This document shows positions 1 through 8,360 of a stretch of 51,065 nucleotides of DNA, one piece after another. The DNA is taken from contig JBOIEQ010000010.1 in assembly GCA_050741255.1 (NCBI GenBank), positions 1 to 51,065 on the forward strand, in the 5' to 3' direction. Made by a program: the position numbers and the translations under genes. The notes beneath the pieces are model-generated. The model saw nothing but the letters and a program-made list of their open reading frames with translations, was not told the origin of the DNA and did not search any database. This DNA comes from CAZXNF01 sp050741255 (GTDB lineage Bacteria; Pseudomonadota; Gammaproteobacteria; Burkholderiales; SG8-41). Position 1 is the stretch's first letter. Each line of letters opens with the position of its first letter.

Positions 1-2409
1 GCGCCGAAGGCGGCCGCCAAGGCTCCCGCGCCCGCCGCGCCATCGCCCGCAGGGGCCTCCGCCGGCGCGGGCGAATACGCCGTGCAGAAGGGCGACACGC
101 TGTTCAAGATCGCCGGCGCCACCAAGCCGGAAGGCGCCACGCTCGAGCAGATGCTGACGGCGCTCTACCGCAGCAATCCCGACGCCTTCCAGGGCAACAT
201 GAACCGCCTGAAGACCGGGAAGATTCTCAAGGTGCCGGACGCGGCGACAGCGACGGCCATGCCGCAGCCCGAGGCGCTGAAGGAAGTGCGCGTGCAGACG
301 GCTGACTGGAACGCCTACCGCAAGAAGCTCGCCGAAGCACCCGCGGACGCCACGCCCGGCGACACCAAGCCCGCCGCGGGCAAGATCACCGCGGCCACTC
401 CGGATAAAGCGGCCAAGGAGCCCCCGAAGGACGTGGTGCGCCTGTCCAAGGGCGAAGCGCCCGCCGCCGCCGGCAAGCCCGCCAAGCCGATGTCCAGCCG
501 GGAACGGCTGCGCATGCTCGAGGAAGAAACGACCGCGAAGGAAAAGGCGCTGGCTGAAGCCAACGACCGCATCGCGCAGCTCGAGAAAAACATTGGCGAC
601 ATGCAGAAGCTGCTGCAGTTGAAGGGGCAGCCGGTGCCGCCGGCGGCTAAGCCGGACGCCGCGAAAGCCGCGCCGCCGCTCGCCGTCACGAAAGCCGAAC
701 CGCCCAAGCCCGAGGCGAAGGCTGTGCCGCCCGAGCCGGCCAAGCCGGCCCCCGCCGACACCAAGGCGGCTGTCACGCCACCCCCCGTCCCGGATACCAA
801 GGCGGCCCCGCCACCGGATGCGAAGGCGGTCGCGCCTGTCCCGCCCGCCCCGCCCGTAGCGGACGGCAAACAACCTGCACCCGAGGCCAAGCCGGTGCCG
901 CTGGAGCCGCCCAAGACCGCTCCCGACGCGCCGAAAGGGGCGCCCGACACGGCCAAGGCAGAGCCCGCGCCCAAGCCGAAACCCAAGCCCGCACCGCCGC
1001 CGCCGCCCCCGCCGCCGCCCAACCTGGTCGATCAGGTGCTGGAAGAGCCGCTGTATCTCGCGGGTGGGGCTGCCGCACTGCTGGCGCTGCTCGGCGGCGG
1101 TTTCATGGCGCTGAAACGGCGCCGCCGCGCCGGCGGCGACGACGACCGCAAGATCGCGCCCAAGCTCGGCGCGTCCGCGGCCGGTGCCGCCTCGCCGCTG
1201 TCGATGCAGTCCACCGTCATCATGCCCGCCCAGTCGTCGGAGCCGATGGCCATGAGCGAGGCCGACGTCTACATCGACGAAGCCGACATGTTCATGAAGA
1301 TCGGCCGCGATGCGCAGGCCGAGGAGCGGCTGAAGGAAGCGCTGGAGAAGGAACCCGGCCGTCAGGACGCGCAGTTGAAGCTGCTCGAGATCTATTCGGT
1401 GCGCAAGGACAAGGCCGGCTTCGAGAAGATCGCCCAGGGCCTGCAGCAGGGCACCGGCGGCAGCGGCGACAACTGGTTGCGCGCCGCCTCGCTCGGTTAC
1501 GCGCTGGACCCGACCAACGCCCTGTACGCCGCGGGCAAGGACACGCATGCGGCCGCACCGCTCGCCGCAGGCAGCGGTGGCGATCTCGATTTCGATCTGG
1601 ACCTCGACAACAAGAGCGTCTCGGAAACCGACGTGCTGCTCGATACGGGCGATCGCGGGGCCGCCGACGTGCTGGACCCGACCAAGACGATGATCGTGCC
1701 GCCGCCCTCGCGCGCCGCCGCGCCCAAGCCGCCACCGCCGACGCCGGCGGAGGTGTCCAACCCGCTGCCCGATTTCACGATCGACGTCGCCCACGGCCTG
1801 GGCCTCAACACCAAGCACCCCGACATCACGATCGACAGCCTGCCGGCCGAAGGCAACCCCAATGTCACGCACACGAACCTGACGGCGGAAATGGGTGACG
1901 TCGCGAATGTGTCGAGCGGTCCGAACGTGATCGACTTTTCACTCGACCATTTGCCGGCCGCAAACTCGTCGGAAGGCGAAGCCACCCGCGACGGCACGCT
2001 GATCCTGACGCCGGAGAACGCGCAGAAAGCCAGCGAACTGACGCTGGACGTGGACATCGGGGCAAAGCCGCCCACCGAAACCAACGCGCCGCTGGCGCCA
2101 GACTTCAAGCTCGATCTCGGCGAGTCGACGCAGATTTCCCCGCCGCCGGGGGCGACCGAAACGGTGCCGGACCTCGACCTGGGCGGCCTGAGCCTGAGCA
2201 TGGACAGCCCCGGCGCAGCCGCGGCCGCCGCCGGCGACGGCACGAAAGACGCGCATTGGTACGACGTACAGACCAAGTTCGACCTGGCCAAGGCGTATCA
2301 GGAAATGGGTGACAAGGATGGCGCGCGCGAAATTCTGCAGGAAGTCATGAAGGAAGGCGACGCCGCGCAACAGGCCGAAGCGAAGCAGCTACTCGATTCG
2401 TTGGCGTAA
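1..2409 (+). CDS. fimV: FimV-like inner-membrane hub protein, 5' end missing
   Basis: The frame is open from base 1, so the gene begins before the window; 802 residues are visible. A LysM peptidoglycan-binding segment starts near visible residue 26 (YAVQKGDTLFKIA). A long Ala/Pro/Lys-rich linker with a run of prolines follows, then one membrane segment (about residues 351-371) and an arginine cluster. The cytoplasmic part is acidic, with a TPR-like segment near residues 420-460 and the conserved FimV C-terminal motif ending in AKQLLDSLA. FimV proteins organise polar assembly of type IV pili and cyclic-AMP signalling; that role is family knowledge. The usual signal peptide and N-terminal domain lie outside the window. 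FimV next to truA is common in beta- and gammaproteobacteria. An internal GTG at 82 is not the start, because the LysM fold begins upstream of it. Confidence 0.93.
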   Translation, partial: APKAAAKAPAPAAPSPAGASAGAGEYAVQKGDTLFKIAGATKPEGATLEQMLTALYRSNPDAFQGNMNRLKTGKILKVPDAATATAMPQPEALKEVRVQTADWNAYRKKLAEAPADATPGDTKPAAGKITAATPDKAAKEPPKDVVRLSKGEAPAAAGKPAKPMSSRERLRMLEEETTAKEKALAEANDRIAQLEKNIGDMQKLLQLKGQPVPPAAKPDAAKAAPPLAVTKAEPPKPEAKAVPPEPAKPAPADTKAAVTPPPVPDTKAAPPPDAKAVAPVPPAPPVADGKQPAPEAKPVPLEPPKTAPDAPKGAPDTAKAEPAPKPKPKPAPPPPPPPPPNLVDQVLEEPLYLAGGAAALLALLGGGFMALKRRRRAGGDDDRKIAPKLGASAAGAASPLSMQSTVIMPAQSSEPMAMSEADVYIDEADMFMKIGRDAQAEERLKEALEKEPGRQDAQLKLLEIYSVRKDKAGFEKIAQGLQQGTGGSGDNWLRAASLGYALDPTNALYAAGKDTHAAAPLAAGSGGDLDFDLDLDNKSVSETDVLLDTGDRGAADVLDPTKTMIVPPPSRAAAPKPPPPTPAEVSNPLPDFTIDVAHGLGLNTKHPDITIDSLPAEGNPNVTHTNLTAEMGDVANVSSGPNVIDFSLDHLPAANSSEGEATRDGTLILTPENAQKASELTLDVDIGAKPPTETNAPLAPDFKLDLGESTQISPPPGATETVPDLDLGGLSLSMDSPGAAAAAAGDGTKDAHWYDVQTKFDLAKAYQEMGDKDGAREILQEVMKEGDAAQQAEAKQLLDSLA

Positions 2410-2436
2410 CCCAGCCTCCAGCAACTCGTTACACTG

Positions 2437-2472
2437 CTGCCGCCAGGCCAACGCCTGGCGGCAGTTGTCTTT
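2437..2472 (+). terminator. Intrinsic terminator after fimV
   Basis: A perfect 12-bp stem (2437-2448 with 2453-2464, arm CTGCCGCCAGGC) closes a CAAC loop and is followed by a T-rich stretch (TTGTCTTT). It lies 28 nt after the fimV stop and ends before truA, so fimV and the truA-trp genes are probably separate transcripts. Confidence 0.8.
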
Positions 2473-2484
2473 CCGGAACCGGGA

Positions 2485-3312
2485 ATGATGCGCATCGCGC
2501 TCGGCATCGAATACGACGGCAGCCGCTTCTGCGGCTGGCAGACGCAGCCCTCGGGCTGCGCGCTGCAGGACGCGCTCGAACGAGCGCTGGCCGAGATCGC
2601 CGGGCATCCCGTGGCGACCACCTGCGCCGGGCGCACCGACGCCGGCGTGCATGCGTGCGCGCAGGTCGTGCATTTCGACACCGGATCGGCGCGCCCCGAG
2701 AGCGCCTGGGTACGCGGTGTCAACGCGCTGCTGCCGCAGGGCATGGCGGTGTTGTGGTCGCGCGAGGTCGCGGCGGCGTTCCATGCCCGTTACGGCGCGC
2801 GGGAACGTGCCTACCGCTACCTGTTGCTCAACCACCCGACCCGACCCGCGCTGGCGGCCGGGCGCGTGGGCTGGTTCCATCAGTCGCTCGATGTGGACGC
2901 CATGCGCGCCGCCGCCGCAGCGCTGGTCGGGCGCCATGATTTCAGCGCGTTCCGCTCGGCGGAATGCCAGGCCACCACGCCGGTGCGCGAGCTGCGCGCG
3001 GTGACGATCGCGCGCAGCGACGCGCTGGTCAGCTTCGAGTTCCGCGCGAACGCCTTCCTGCACCACATGATCCGCAACCTGGTGGGCAGTCTTGTTTACG
3101 TCGGCAAGGGCCGGCACCCGCCGGCGTGGCTCGCCGAAGTACTGGCCGGCCGCGACCGGGGGCGCTGCGCGCCGACCTTCGACGCGGCGGGCCTGTACCT
3201 CACGCAGGTCACCTACGAACCGCAATGGGCGCTGCCCGACGACCGCACGCGGGCCCTCGCGCAATGGGAAGCCGGCCTGCAGGCGCAAGCGGTGGAGAGC
3301 GGCGCGCCATGA
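2485..3312 (+). CDS. truA: tRNA pseudouridine(38-40) synthase TruA
   Basis: The 275-residue product has the usual length of TruA, which isomerises uridines 38-40 in the anticodon arm of many tRNAs in the cytoplasm. The catalytic motif GRTDAGVHA is present, with the nucleophile Asp52. The N-terminal IEYDGSRFCGWQ motif and the C-terminal FLHHMIRNLVG motif are also intact. Two ATG codons are adjacent (2485 and 2488); both follow a GGAACCGGGA stretch and the sequence does not decide between them. The stop overlaps the trpF start in an ATGA quartet (3309-3312), which indicates translational coupling. The truA-trpF-trpB-trpA order is typical of betaproteobacteria. Confidence 0.97.
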   Translation: MMRIALGIEYDGSRFCGWQTQPSGCALQDALERALAEIAGHPVATTCAGRTDAGVHACAQVVHFDTGSARPESAWVRGVNALLPQGMAVLWSREVAAAFHARYGARERAYRYLLLNHPTRPALAAGRVGWFHQSLDVDAMRAAAAALVGRHDFSAFRSAECQATTPVRELRAVTIARSDALVSFEFRANAFLHHMIRNLVGSLVYVGKGRHPPAWLAEVLAGRDRGRCAPTFDAAGLYLTQVTYEPQWALPDDRTRALAQWEAGLQAQAVESGAP

Positions 3313-3959
3313 CCGCGCCCGTACGGATCAAGATCTGCGGCATCACGCGCCCGGAAGATGCCTTGGCAGCGGTGCAGGCGGGAGCGGACGCCATCGGCTT
3401 CGTCTTTTACGCGCCAAGTCCGCGGGCGGTGACCCCGGCGCGGGCCGCCGCGGCGATCCGCGCACTGCCGCCCTTCGTGTCGGTGGTGGGGCTGTTCGTC
3501 AATGCCGATCCGGAAGCGGTTTTGTCCACGCTGCGCCAGGTGCCGCTCGACCTGCTGCAGTTCCATGGCGATGAAACGCCGGCGTTCTGCGCGCAGTTCG
3601 CGCGGCCTTTTCTCAAGGCCGTCCGCGTCGGGCCGAAGGTGCAGCCGGCCGATTTGCTAGAATCCGCCGCTGCCTATGGAGCCGTTCCGGGCGCCCGCGG
3701 GTTGTTGCTCGACGCCTGGGTGGAAGGGCTGCACGGTGGTACCGGCAGGACCTTCAACTGGGGTGTGATTCCGCAGGGACTGGCGTTGCCGGTGGTGCTG
3801 TCGGGGGGGCTGACCCCCGGCAACGTCGCCGACGCGGTGCGACAGGTGCGGCCGGCGGCGGTCGACGTGTCGAGCGGTGTCGAAAGCGCGCCCGGCATCA
3901 AGGATCACGCAAAAATCACAACCTTCATTCACGCCGCTCTGGCCTCCGCCTCCCCATGA
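3309..3959 (+). CDS. trpF: Phosphoribosylanthranilate isomerase
   Basis: The 216-residue protein matches single-domain TrpF, which converts N-(5-phosphoribosyl)anthranilate to CdRP in tryptophan synthesis. Visible landmarks are KICGIT with the catalytic Cys near the N-terminus, QFHGDE, a LLLDAW strand carrying the catalytic Asp, LSGGLTPGNV and the phosphate-binding end VDVSSGVE. The frame is open much further upstream, but that stretch is the shadow of truA; the ATG at 3309 overlaps the truA stop and starts exactly at the family's N-terminus. The stop overlaps the trpB start (ATGA at 3956-3959). Anthranilate synthase genes are not in the window. Confidence 0.97.
   Translation: MTAPVRIKICGITRPEDALAAVQAGADAIGFVFYAPSPRAVTPARAAAAIRALPPFVSVVGLFVNADPEAVLSTLRQVPLDLLQFHGDETPAFCAQFARPFLKAVRVGPKVQPADLLESAAAYGAVPGARGLLLDAWVEGLHGGTGRTFNWGVIPQGLALPVVLSGGLTPGNVADAVRQVRPAAVDVSSGVESAPGIKDHAKITTFIHAALASASP
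3655..3663 (+). promoter_or_regulatory. Possible extended -10 element inside trpF
   Basis: TGCTAGAAT matches an extended -10 (TGnTAGAAT), about 290 nt before trpB. No good -35 is visible at the right distance. It could drive trpBA separately from truA-trpF, but this rests on one motif. Confidence 0.25.
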
Positions 3960-5158
3960 AACCCTACGATCTTCCCGATGCCCGTGGCCACTTCGGTCCG
4001 TACGGGGGCGTGTTCGTCGCGGAGACGCTGATGCAGGCGCTGGACGAGCTGAAAGCCGCCTACGCCCGCTACAAGGACGATCCCGAATTCAAGGCGGAGT
4101 TCGCCTACGAACTGAAGCATTACGTCGGCCGGCCCAGTCCGATCTATCACGCCAAACGCTGGTCGCAGCATTTCGGCGGCGCGCAGGTCTACCTCAAGCG
4201 TGAAGATCTGAACCACACCGGCGCGCACAAGGTGAACAACACCATGGGCCAGGCGCTGCTCGCGAAGCGCATGGGCAAGCCGCGCGTGATCGCGGAGACC
4301 GGCGCGGGCCAGCACGGCGTGGCTACGGCGACGATGGCCGCGCGCTTCGGCATGGAATGCACGGTCTACATGGGCTCCGAGGACGTCAAGCGCCAGGCCC
4401 AGAACGTCTACCGCATGAAGTTGCTGGGTGCGACCGTCGTGCCGGTGGAGTCGGGGTCGAAGACACTGAAGGACGCGCTGAACGAGGCGATGCGCGACTG
4501 GGTGACCAACGTCGGCAACACCTTCTACATCATCGGCACCGTGGCGGGGCCGCACCCGTATCCCATGATGGTGCGCGACTTCCAATCCGTCATCGGCGAA
4601 GAGTGCAAGGTGCAGATGCCCGAGCTGATCGGCCGCCAGCCTGACGCCGTACTCGCCTGCGTGGGGGGCGGTTCCAATGCGATGGGCATTTTTTTTCCGT
4701 ACATCGGCCACGAAAAAGTACGCCTGATTGGCGTCGAGGCCGCGGGCCACGGGCTCGAGACCGGCAAGCACGCCGCCACGCTGTGTGCCGGCAAGCCGGG
4801 CGTGCTGCACGGCAACCGCACCTATCTGATGCAGAACGACGACGGGCAGATCATCGAGACCCATTCCATTTCGGCGGGCCTCGACTACCCCGGCGTCGGC
4901 CCCGAGCATGCCTGGCTGAAGGACAGCGGGCGCGCGGAGTATGTCTCCATCACGGACGACGAGGCGCTCAAGGCTTTCCACGACCTGTGCCGTCTCGAGG
5001 GCATTATCCCGGCGCTGGAGTCGAGCCATGCGCTCGCCTACGCCGCCAAGATCGCGCCGCGCCTGCCGAAAGACCAGGTGCTGCTCGTCAACCTGTCGGG
5101 CCGCGGCGACAAGGACATGCACACGGTGGCCGAGAAGTCCGGCCTCAATTTTCAGTGA
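3956..5158 (+). CDS. trpB: Tryptophan synthase beta chain
   Basis: TrpB joins indole (passed from TrpA through a tunnel) to serine using PLP. At 400 residues it has normal length. The PLP lysine is Lys92 in HTGAHKVNN; ETGAGQHG and the phosphate-cradling GGGSNAMG loop are present. The start overlaps trpF. The TGA stop (5156-5158) sits inside the first unit of a GTGAGGG repeat array. The array pair separates trpB from trpA by 103 nt, whereas these genes are normally a few bases apart or overlapping. The split is discussed in the findings. Confidence 0.98.
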   Translation: MKPYDLPDARGHFGPYGGVFVAETLMQALDELKAAYARYKDDPEFKAEFAYELKHYVGRPSPIYHAKRWSQHFGGAQVYLKREDLNHTGAHKVNNTMGQALLAKRMGKPRVIAETGAGQHGVATATMAARFGMECTVYMGSEDVKRQAQNVYRMKLLGATVVPVESGSKTLKDALNEAMRDWVTNVGNTFYIIGTVAGPHPYPMMVRDFQSVIGEECKVQMPELIGRQPDAVLACVGGGSNAMGIFFPYIGHEKVRLIGVEAAGHGLETGKHAATLCAGKPGVLHGNRTYLMQNDDGQIIETHSISAGLDYPGVGPEHAWLKDSGRAEYVSITDDEALKAFHDLCRLEGIIPALESSHALAYAAKIAPRLPKDQVLLVNLSGRGDKDMHTVAEKSGLNFQ

Positions 5159-5252
5159 GGGGTGAGGAGAGAGGGGTGAGGGGATAATCAGTAATGCCCA
5201 TGTGCGGCGGTCTTCACGCTTCTCCCCTCACTCCTCCCCCTCACTCCTCACC
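5155..5252. repeat. Inverted pair of four-unit heptamer arrays between trpB and trpA
   Basis: The left array (5155-5182) has four 7-bp units: GTGAGGG, GTGAGGA, GAGAGGG, GTGAGGG. The right array (5225-5251) is the inverted type: CCCTCAC, a 6-nt TCCTCC, CCCTCAC, TCCTCAC. About 42 nt lie between them, so an RNA or single strand could fold into a long imperfect hairpin. The right array ends 10 nt before the trpA start and leaves it with a pyrimidine-rich leader lacking a Shine-Dalgarno site. Confidence 0.85.
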
Positions 5253-5261
5253 GCATCAACC

Positions 5262-6074
5262 ATGTCCCGCATCACCGCCACCTTCGACCGGCTCCGCCAG
5301 CAGGGCCGCAAGGCCCTCATCCCCTTCGTCACCGCCGGCGATCCGGAGCCCGCGCTCGCGGTGCCGCTGATGCACGCGCTGGCCAAGGCGGGCGCTGACA
5401 TCATCGAACTGGGCGTGCCGTTTTCCGATCCCATGGCGGACGGACCGATCATCCAGCGCGCGAGCGAGCGCGCCCTCGCGCACGGCGTCGGTCTGAAGGA
5501 CGTACTGGGCTTCGTCGCCGAGTTTCGCAAGACCGACACAACAACGCCCGTCGTGCTGATGGGCTACGCGAATCCGGTGGAGGCAATGGGTTTGGAGAGC
5601 TTCGCCGACCGTGCCCGCGCCGCCGGCGTGGATGGCGTGCTGGTGGTCGATTACCCGCCGGAGGAGGCGCAGCCGCTGGTGGCCGTGCTGGATGCGCGCG
5701 GTCTCGACACCATCTTCCTGCTGTCGCCGACGACCACCGAGACCCGCATGCAGGAGGTGGCGCGCCTCGGGCGCGGCTACCTGTACTACGTGTCGCTGCG
5801 CGGCGTGACCGGGGCGAGCAACATCGACGTCGGGGAAGTGGCTGCTGCCGTCAAACGCATCGGCCGCCACGCGAAGATTCCGGTGGGCGTCGGCTTCGGC
5901 ATCCGCGACGGGGCCACCGCGCGGGCGGTGGCCGCCGTGGCCGATGCGGTCGTGATCGGCAGCCGGCTGGTACAGGAAATCGAAACCAGCCCGCGCGAGC
6001 AGGTGGTGGATAATATCGGGGCCCTGCTGGCGGGTATCCGTGGCGCCATGGATGCGCCGCCGGATGCGCGCTAG
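5262..6074 (+). CDS. trpA: Tryptophan synthase alpha chain
   Basis: TrpA cleaves indole-3-glycerol phosphate to indole and glyceraldehyde-3-phosphate and pairs with TrpB. The 270-residue TIM barrel has the catalytic Glu49 (IIELGVPFSDP) and Asp60 (PMADGP), and the phosphate loops GVTGAS and VGFGIRDG. The ATG at 5262 gives the canonical N-terminus; an open stretch upstream is only translated repeat. The leader is unusual: CTCCTCACCGCATCAACC carries no purine-rich ribosome site, because the heptamer array runs almost to the start codon. Translation may rely on coupling from trpB or on an unstructured leader. A short C-terminal extension follows the conserved core. Confidence 0.97.
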   Translation: MSRITATFDRLRQQGRKALIPFVTAGDPEPALAVPLMHALAKAGADIIELGVPFSDPMADGPIIQRASERALAHGVGLKDVLGFVAEFRKTDTTTPVVLMGYANPVEAMGLESFADRARAAGVDGVLVVDYPPEEAQPLVAVLDARGLDTIFLLSPTTTETRMQEVARLGRGYLYYVSLRGVTGASNIDVGEVAAAVKRIGRHAKIPVGVGFGIRDGATARAVAAVADAVVIGSRLVQEIETSPREQVVDNIGALLAGIRGAMDAPPDAR

Positions 6075-6107
6075 CGTCCGAGCGTCGATCCGGGAGGGAC
6101 TTTCGAG

Positions 6108-6974
6108 ATGAGCTGGATCCAGAAACTGCTGCCCCCGCGCATCAAGCGTGATGCCGGTGCGCCGCGGAAAGCGGTGCCGGAGGGCCTGTGGGTCAAGTGC
6201 GAATCGTGCGAAGCGGTGCTCTATCGCACCGACCTCGAAAAGAACCTCAGCGTGTGTCCGAAGTGCGGCTTTCACAATCGCACCGGCGCGCGCGACCGCC
6301 TCGACTGGTTTCTCGATCCCGAAGGGCGTTTCGAGATCGGCGCCGAGGTGCTGCCAGTGGACAGCCTCAAGTTCAAGGACAGCCGCCGCTATACCGAACG
6401 CCTGGAAGAGGCGCGCCGGGAGGTGGAGGAGGAGGACGCGCTGGTGGTCATGCAGGGCGCGGTGAAGAGCGTGCCGCTGGTGGCCGCGGCATTCGAGTTC
6501 CGCTTTCTCGGCGGCTCAATGGGCTCGGTGGTGGGCGAGCGTTTCGTGCGCGGCGTGCAGGTCTGCCTCGAACAGCGGCTGCCCTTCATCTGCTTCACCG
6601 CCAGCGGCGGCGCGCGCATGCAGGAAGGGCTGTCGTCGCTGATGCAGATGGCCAAGACTTGCGCGGCGCTGACGGAGTTGGCGGAAGCGCAGTTGCCGTT
6701 CATTTCGGTGCTGACGGATCCGACCATGGGCGGCGTGTCCGCGAGCTTCGCGATGATCGGCGACGTGGTGGTCGCCGAGCCGGGCGCGCTGATCGGCTTC
6801 GCCGGCCCGCGCGTCATCGAGCAGACCGTGCGCGAAACCCTGCCGGAAGGTTTCCAGCGTTCGGAGTTCCTGCTGGAACATGGCGCGATCGACATGATCG
6901 TCGACCGTCGCGAGATGCGCGACCGGATCGCCAGCTTGCTCACCCTGCTGCTCAAGCTGCCCGCCGCGGCCTGA
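6108..6974 (+). CDS. accD: Acetyl-CoA carboxylase, carboxyltransferase beta subunit
   Basis: AccD forms, with AccA, the carboxyltransferase that moves the carboxyl group from biotin to acetyl-CoA to give malonyl-CoA. The 288-residue protein has the N-terminal C4 zinc ribbon (Cys31, Cys34, Cys50, Cys53) and the crotonase-like core with FTASGGARMQEG and PTMGGVSASFA. A good ribosome site (GGGAGGGA) lies 9 nt before the ATG. The accD-folC order directly after trpA is common in proteobacteria. Confidence 0.98.
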   Translation: MSWIQKLLPPRIKRDAGAPRKAVPEGLWVKCESCEAVLYRTDLEKNLSVCPKCGFHNRTGARDRLDWFLDPEGRFEIGAEVLPVDSLKFKDSRRYTERLEEARREVEEEDALVVMQGAVKSVPLVAAAFEFRFLGGSMGSVVGERFVRGVQVCLEQRLPFICFTASGGARMQEGLSSLMQMAKTCAALTELAEAQLPFISVLTDPTMGGVSASFAMIGDVVVAEPGALIGFAGPRVIEQTVRETLPEGFQRSEFLLEHGAIDMIVDRREMRDRIASLLTLLLKLPAAA

Positions 6975-7028
6975 GCCAAGGTTCTTGATTTACCGGCCGC
7001 AGCCAGTGCGCGCTATCGGCGACCCGCC

Positions 7029-8342
7029 ATGAGCGCGTTTCCCGAATCCCGAATCCCGAATCCCGAATCCCTGCAGGACTGGCTCGCCCACCTCGAACGT
7101 CTGCACCCGCAGGCCATTGCGCTGGGGCTCGAACGCGTGGCGGTGGTGCGCGACCGGATGGGCCTGCAGCCGGTGTTTCCGGTCATCACCGTCGGCGGCA
7201 CCAACGGCAAAGGTTCGACCTGCGCGCTGCTGGAGGCGATGCTGCGCGCGGCGGGTTACCGCGTCGGCTGCTACACCTCGCCGCATCTGCTGGCCTATAA
7301 CGAACGCGTGCGCATCGACAGCGCGAGCGCCACCGATGCCATGCTGGTGCAGGCTTTCGAACACGTGGAGCGGGCGCGGCAGGACACCTCGCTGACCTAT
7401 TTCGAGTTCGGCACGCTCGCGGCGATGGCCGCCTTCATCGATGCCGGCGTCGAGGTGGCGATCTTGGAAGTGGGGCTCGGTGGCCGCCTCGACGCCGTCA
7501 ACGCTTTCGATGCCGATGGGGCGATCGTGACCACGGTCGATCTCGACCACCAGGACTGGCTGGGCGACACGCGCGAGCAGATCGGCTGGGAGAAGGCGCA
7601 TATCTACCGCAGCGGGCGCCCGGCCATCTGCGGCGACCGCGATCCGCCGCCGGGGCTGACCGAACATGCGCGCGCAATCGGCGCGGACCTGCTGGTGCTG
7701 GGGCGCGATTTCGACGCGGTGGCGATGGACGGCCAATGGCGCTACGCGGGTCCCGGCGGCGCCCGGCACGGGCTGCCGCCGCCGGTGTTGCGCGGGGACG
7801 CCCAGCTCGGCAACGCGGCGTGCGCGATCGCGCTGCTGGACGCCCTGCGCGCGCGCCTGCCCGTCGCCCTGCAGGACGTGCGCGCGGGGCTGCTGACCGC
7901 CGCGGCGCCGGCGCGTTTTCAGGTGCTGCCAGGGCGTCCCGCCCTTATTCTCGATGTCGCGCACAACCCGCAAGCCGCGCGCGCCCTGGCCGCGAATCTC
8001 GCGCGCATGCAGGGGTTCAAACGCACCCATGCCGTGTTCGGCATCCTCGCCGACAAGGACGCGGGTGAAGTGATCCGCGCCCTCGCGCCGGAGATCGACC
8101 GCTGGTTCGTGGGCGGGATCGCCGGCCCGCGCGGTCGCAGCGCCACCGACACCGCCGCGCTGATCGAACGCCATGCACCGGCCCCCGTCGTTACCGTCTG
8201 CGCGGATGTCGCGGCCGCCTGGCGCGCGGCCACCAGCGCGGCGGGGCCGGATGATAGAATCGCAGCCTTCGGATCGTTCCTGACGGTCGCCGCAGTCGTG
8301 CAACTCCTGCACGCGCAAGGCCGGCCGGTGGTTACGCGGTAA
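7029..8342 (+). CDS. folC: Bifunctional dihydrofolate / folylpolyglutamate synthase
   Basis: FolC adds glutamate to dihydropteroate and tetrahydrofolate. The 437-residue protein has the ATP loop GGTNGKGST (residues 56-64), the YTSPHL substrate motif, and later EVGLGGRLDA and DVAHNP. Homology to FolC begins at about residue 14 (SLQDWLAHLERLHP). Residues 4-13 are encoded by a perfect four-unit CCCGAAT array (7041-7068), so the natural N-terminus appears to have been replaced or extended by repeat DNA. No Shine-Dalgarno site is visible before the ATG. No other ATG, GTG or TTG just upstream of the conserved part is better, so 7029 is kept. Confidence 0.95.
   Translation: MSAFPESRIPNPESLQDWLAHLERLHPQAIALGLERVAVVRDRMGLQPVFPVITVGGTNGKGSTCALLEAMLRAAGYRVGCYTSPHLLAYNERVRIDSASATDAMLVQAFEHVERARQDTSLTYFEFGTLAAMAAFIDAGVEVAILEVGLGGRLDAVNAFDADGAIVTTVDLDHQDWLGDTREQIGWEKAHIYRSGRPAICGDRDPPPGLTEHARAIGADLLVLGRDFDAVAMDGQWRYAGPGGARHGLPPPVLRGDAQLGNAACAIALLDALRARLPVALQDVRAGLLTAAAPARFQVLPGRPALILDVAHNPQAARALAANLARMQGFKRTHAVFGILADKDAGEVIRALAPEIDRWFVGGIAGPRGRSATDTAALIERHAPAPVVTVCADVAAAWRAATSAAGPDDRIAAFGSFLTVAAVVQLLHAQGRPVVTR
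7041..7071. repeat. Perfect (CCCGAAT)4 array inside the folC coding start
   Basis: Four exact CCCGAAT units (7041-7068) plus a final CCC. The array begins 12 nt after the folC ATG and is translated as FPESRIPNPES. The opposite strand carries five GGG runs separated by ATTC, a textbook G-quadruplex pattern. Confidence 0.95.
8252..8260 (+). promoter_or_regulatory. Possible extended -10 element within the folC 3' end
   Basis: TGATAGAAT fits TGnTAGAAT about 100 nt before dedD. It could start a dedD-cvpA-purF transcript. No convincing -35 was found. Confidence 0.25.
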
Positions 8343-8360
8343 CCGATCCGCGGAGTCTGG

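Noticed and set aside
315..1022. Gly/Ala/Ser-rich open frame antisense to fimV
   Set aside because: It mirrors the Ala/Pro/Lys linker of FimV and is pure composition.
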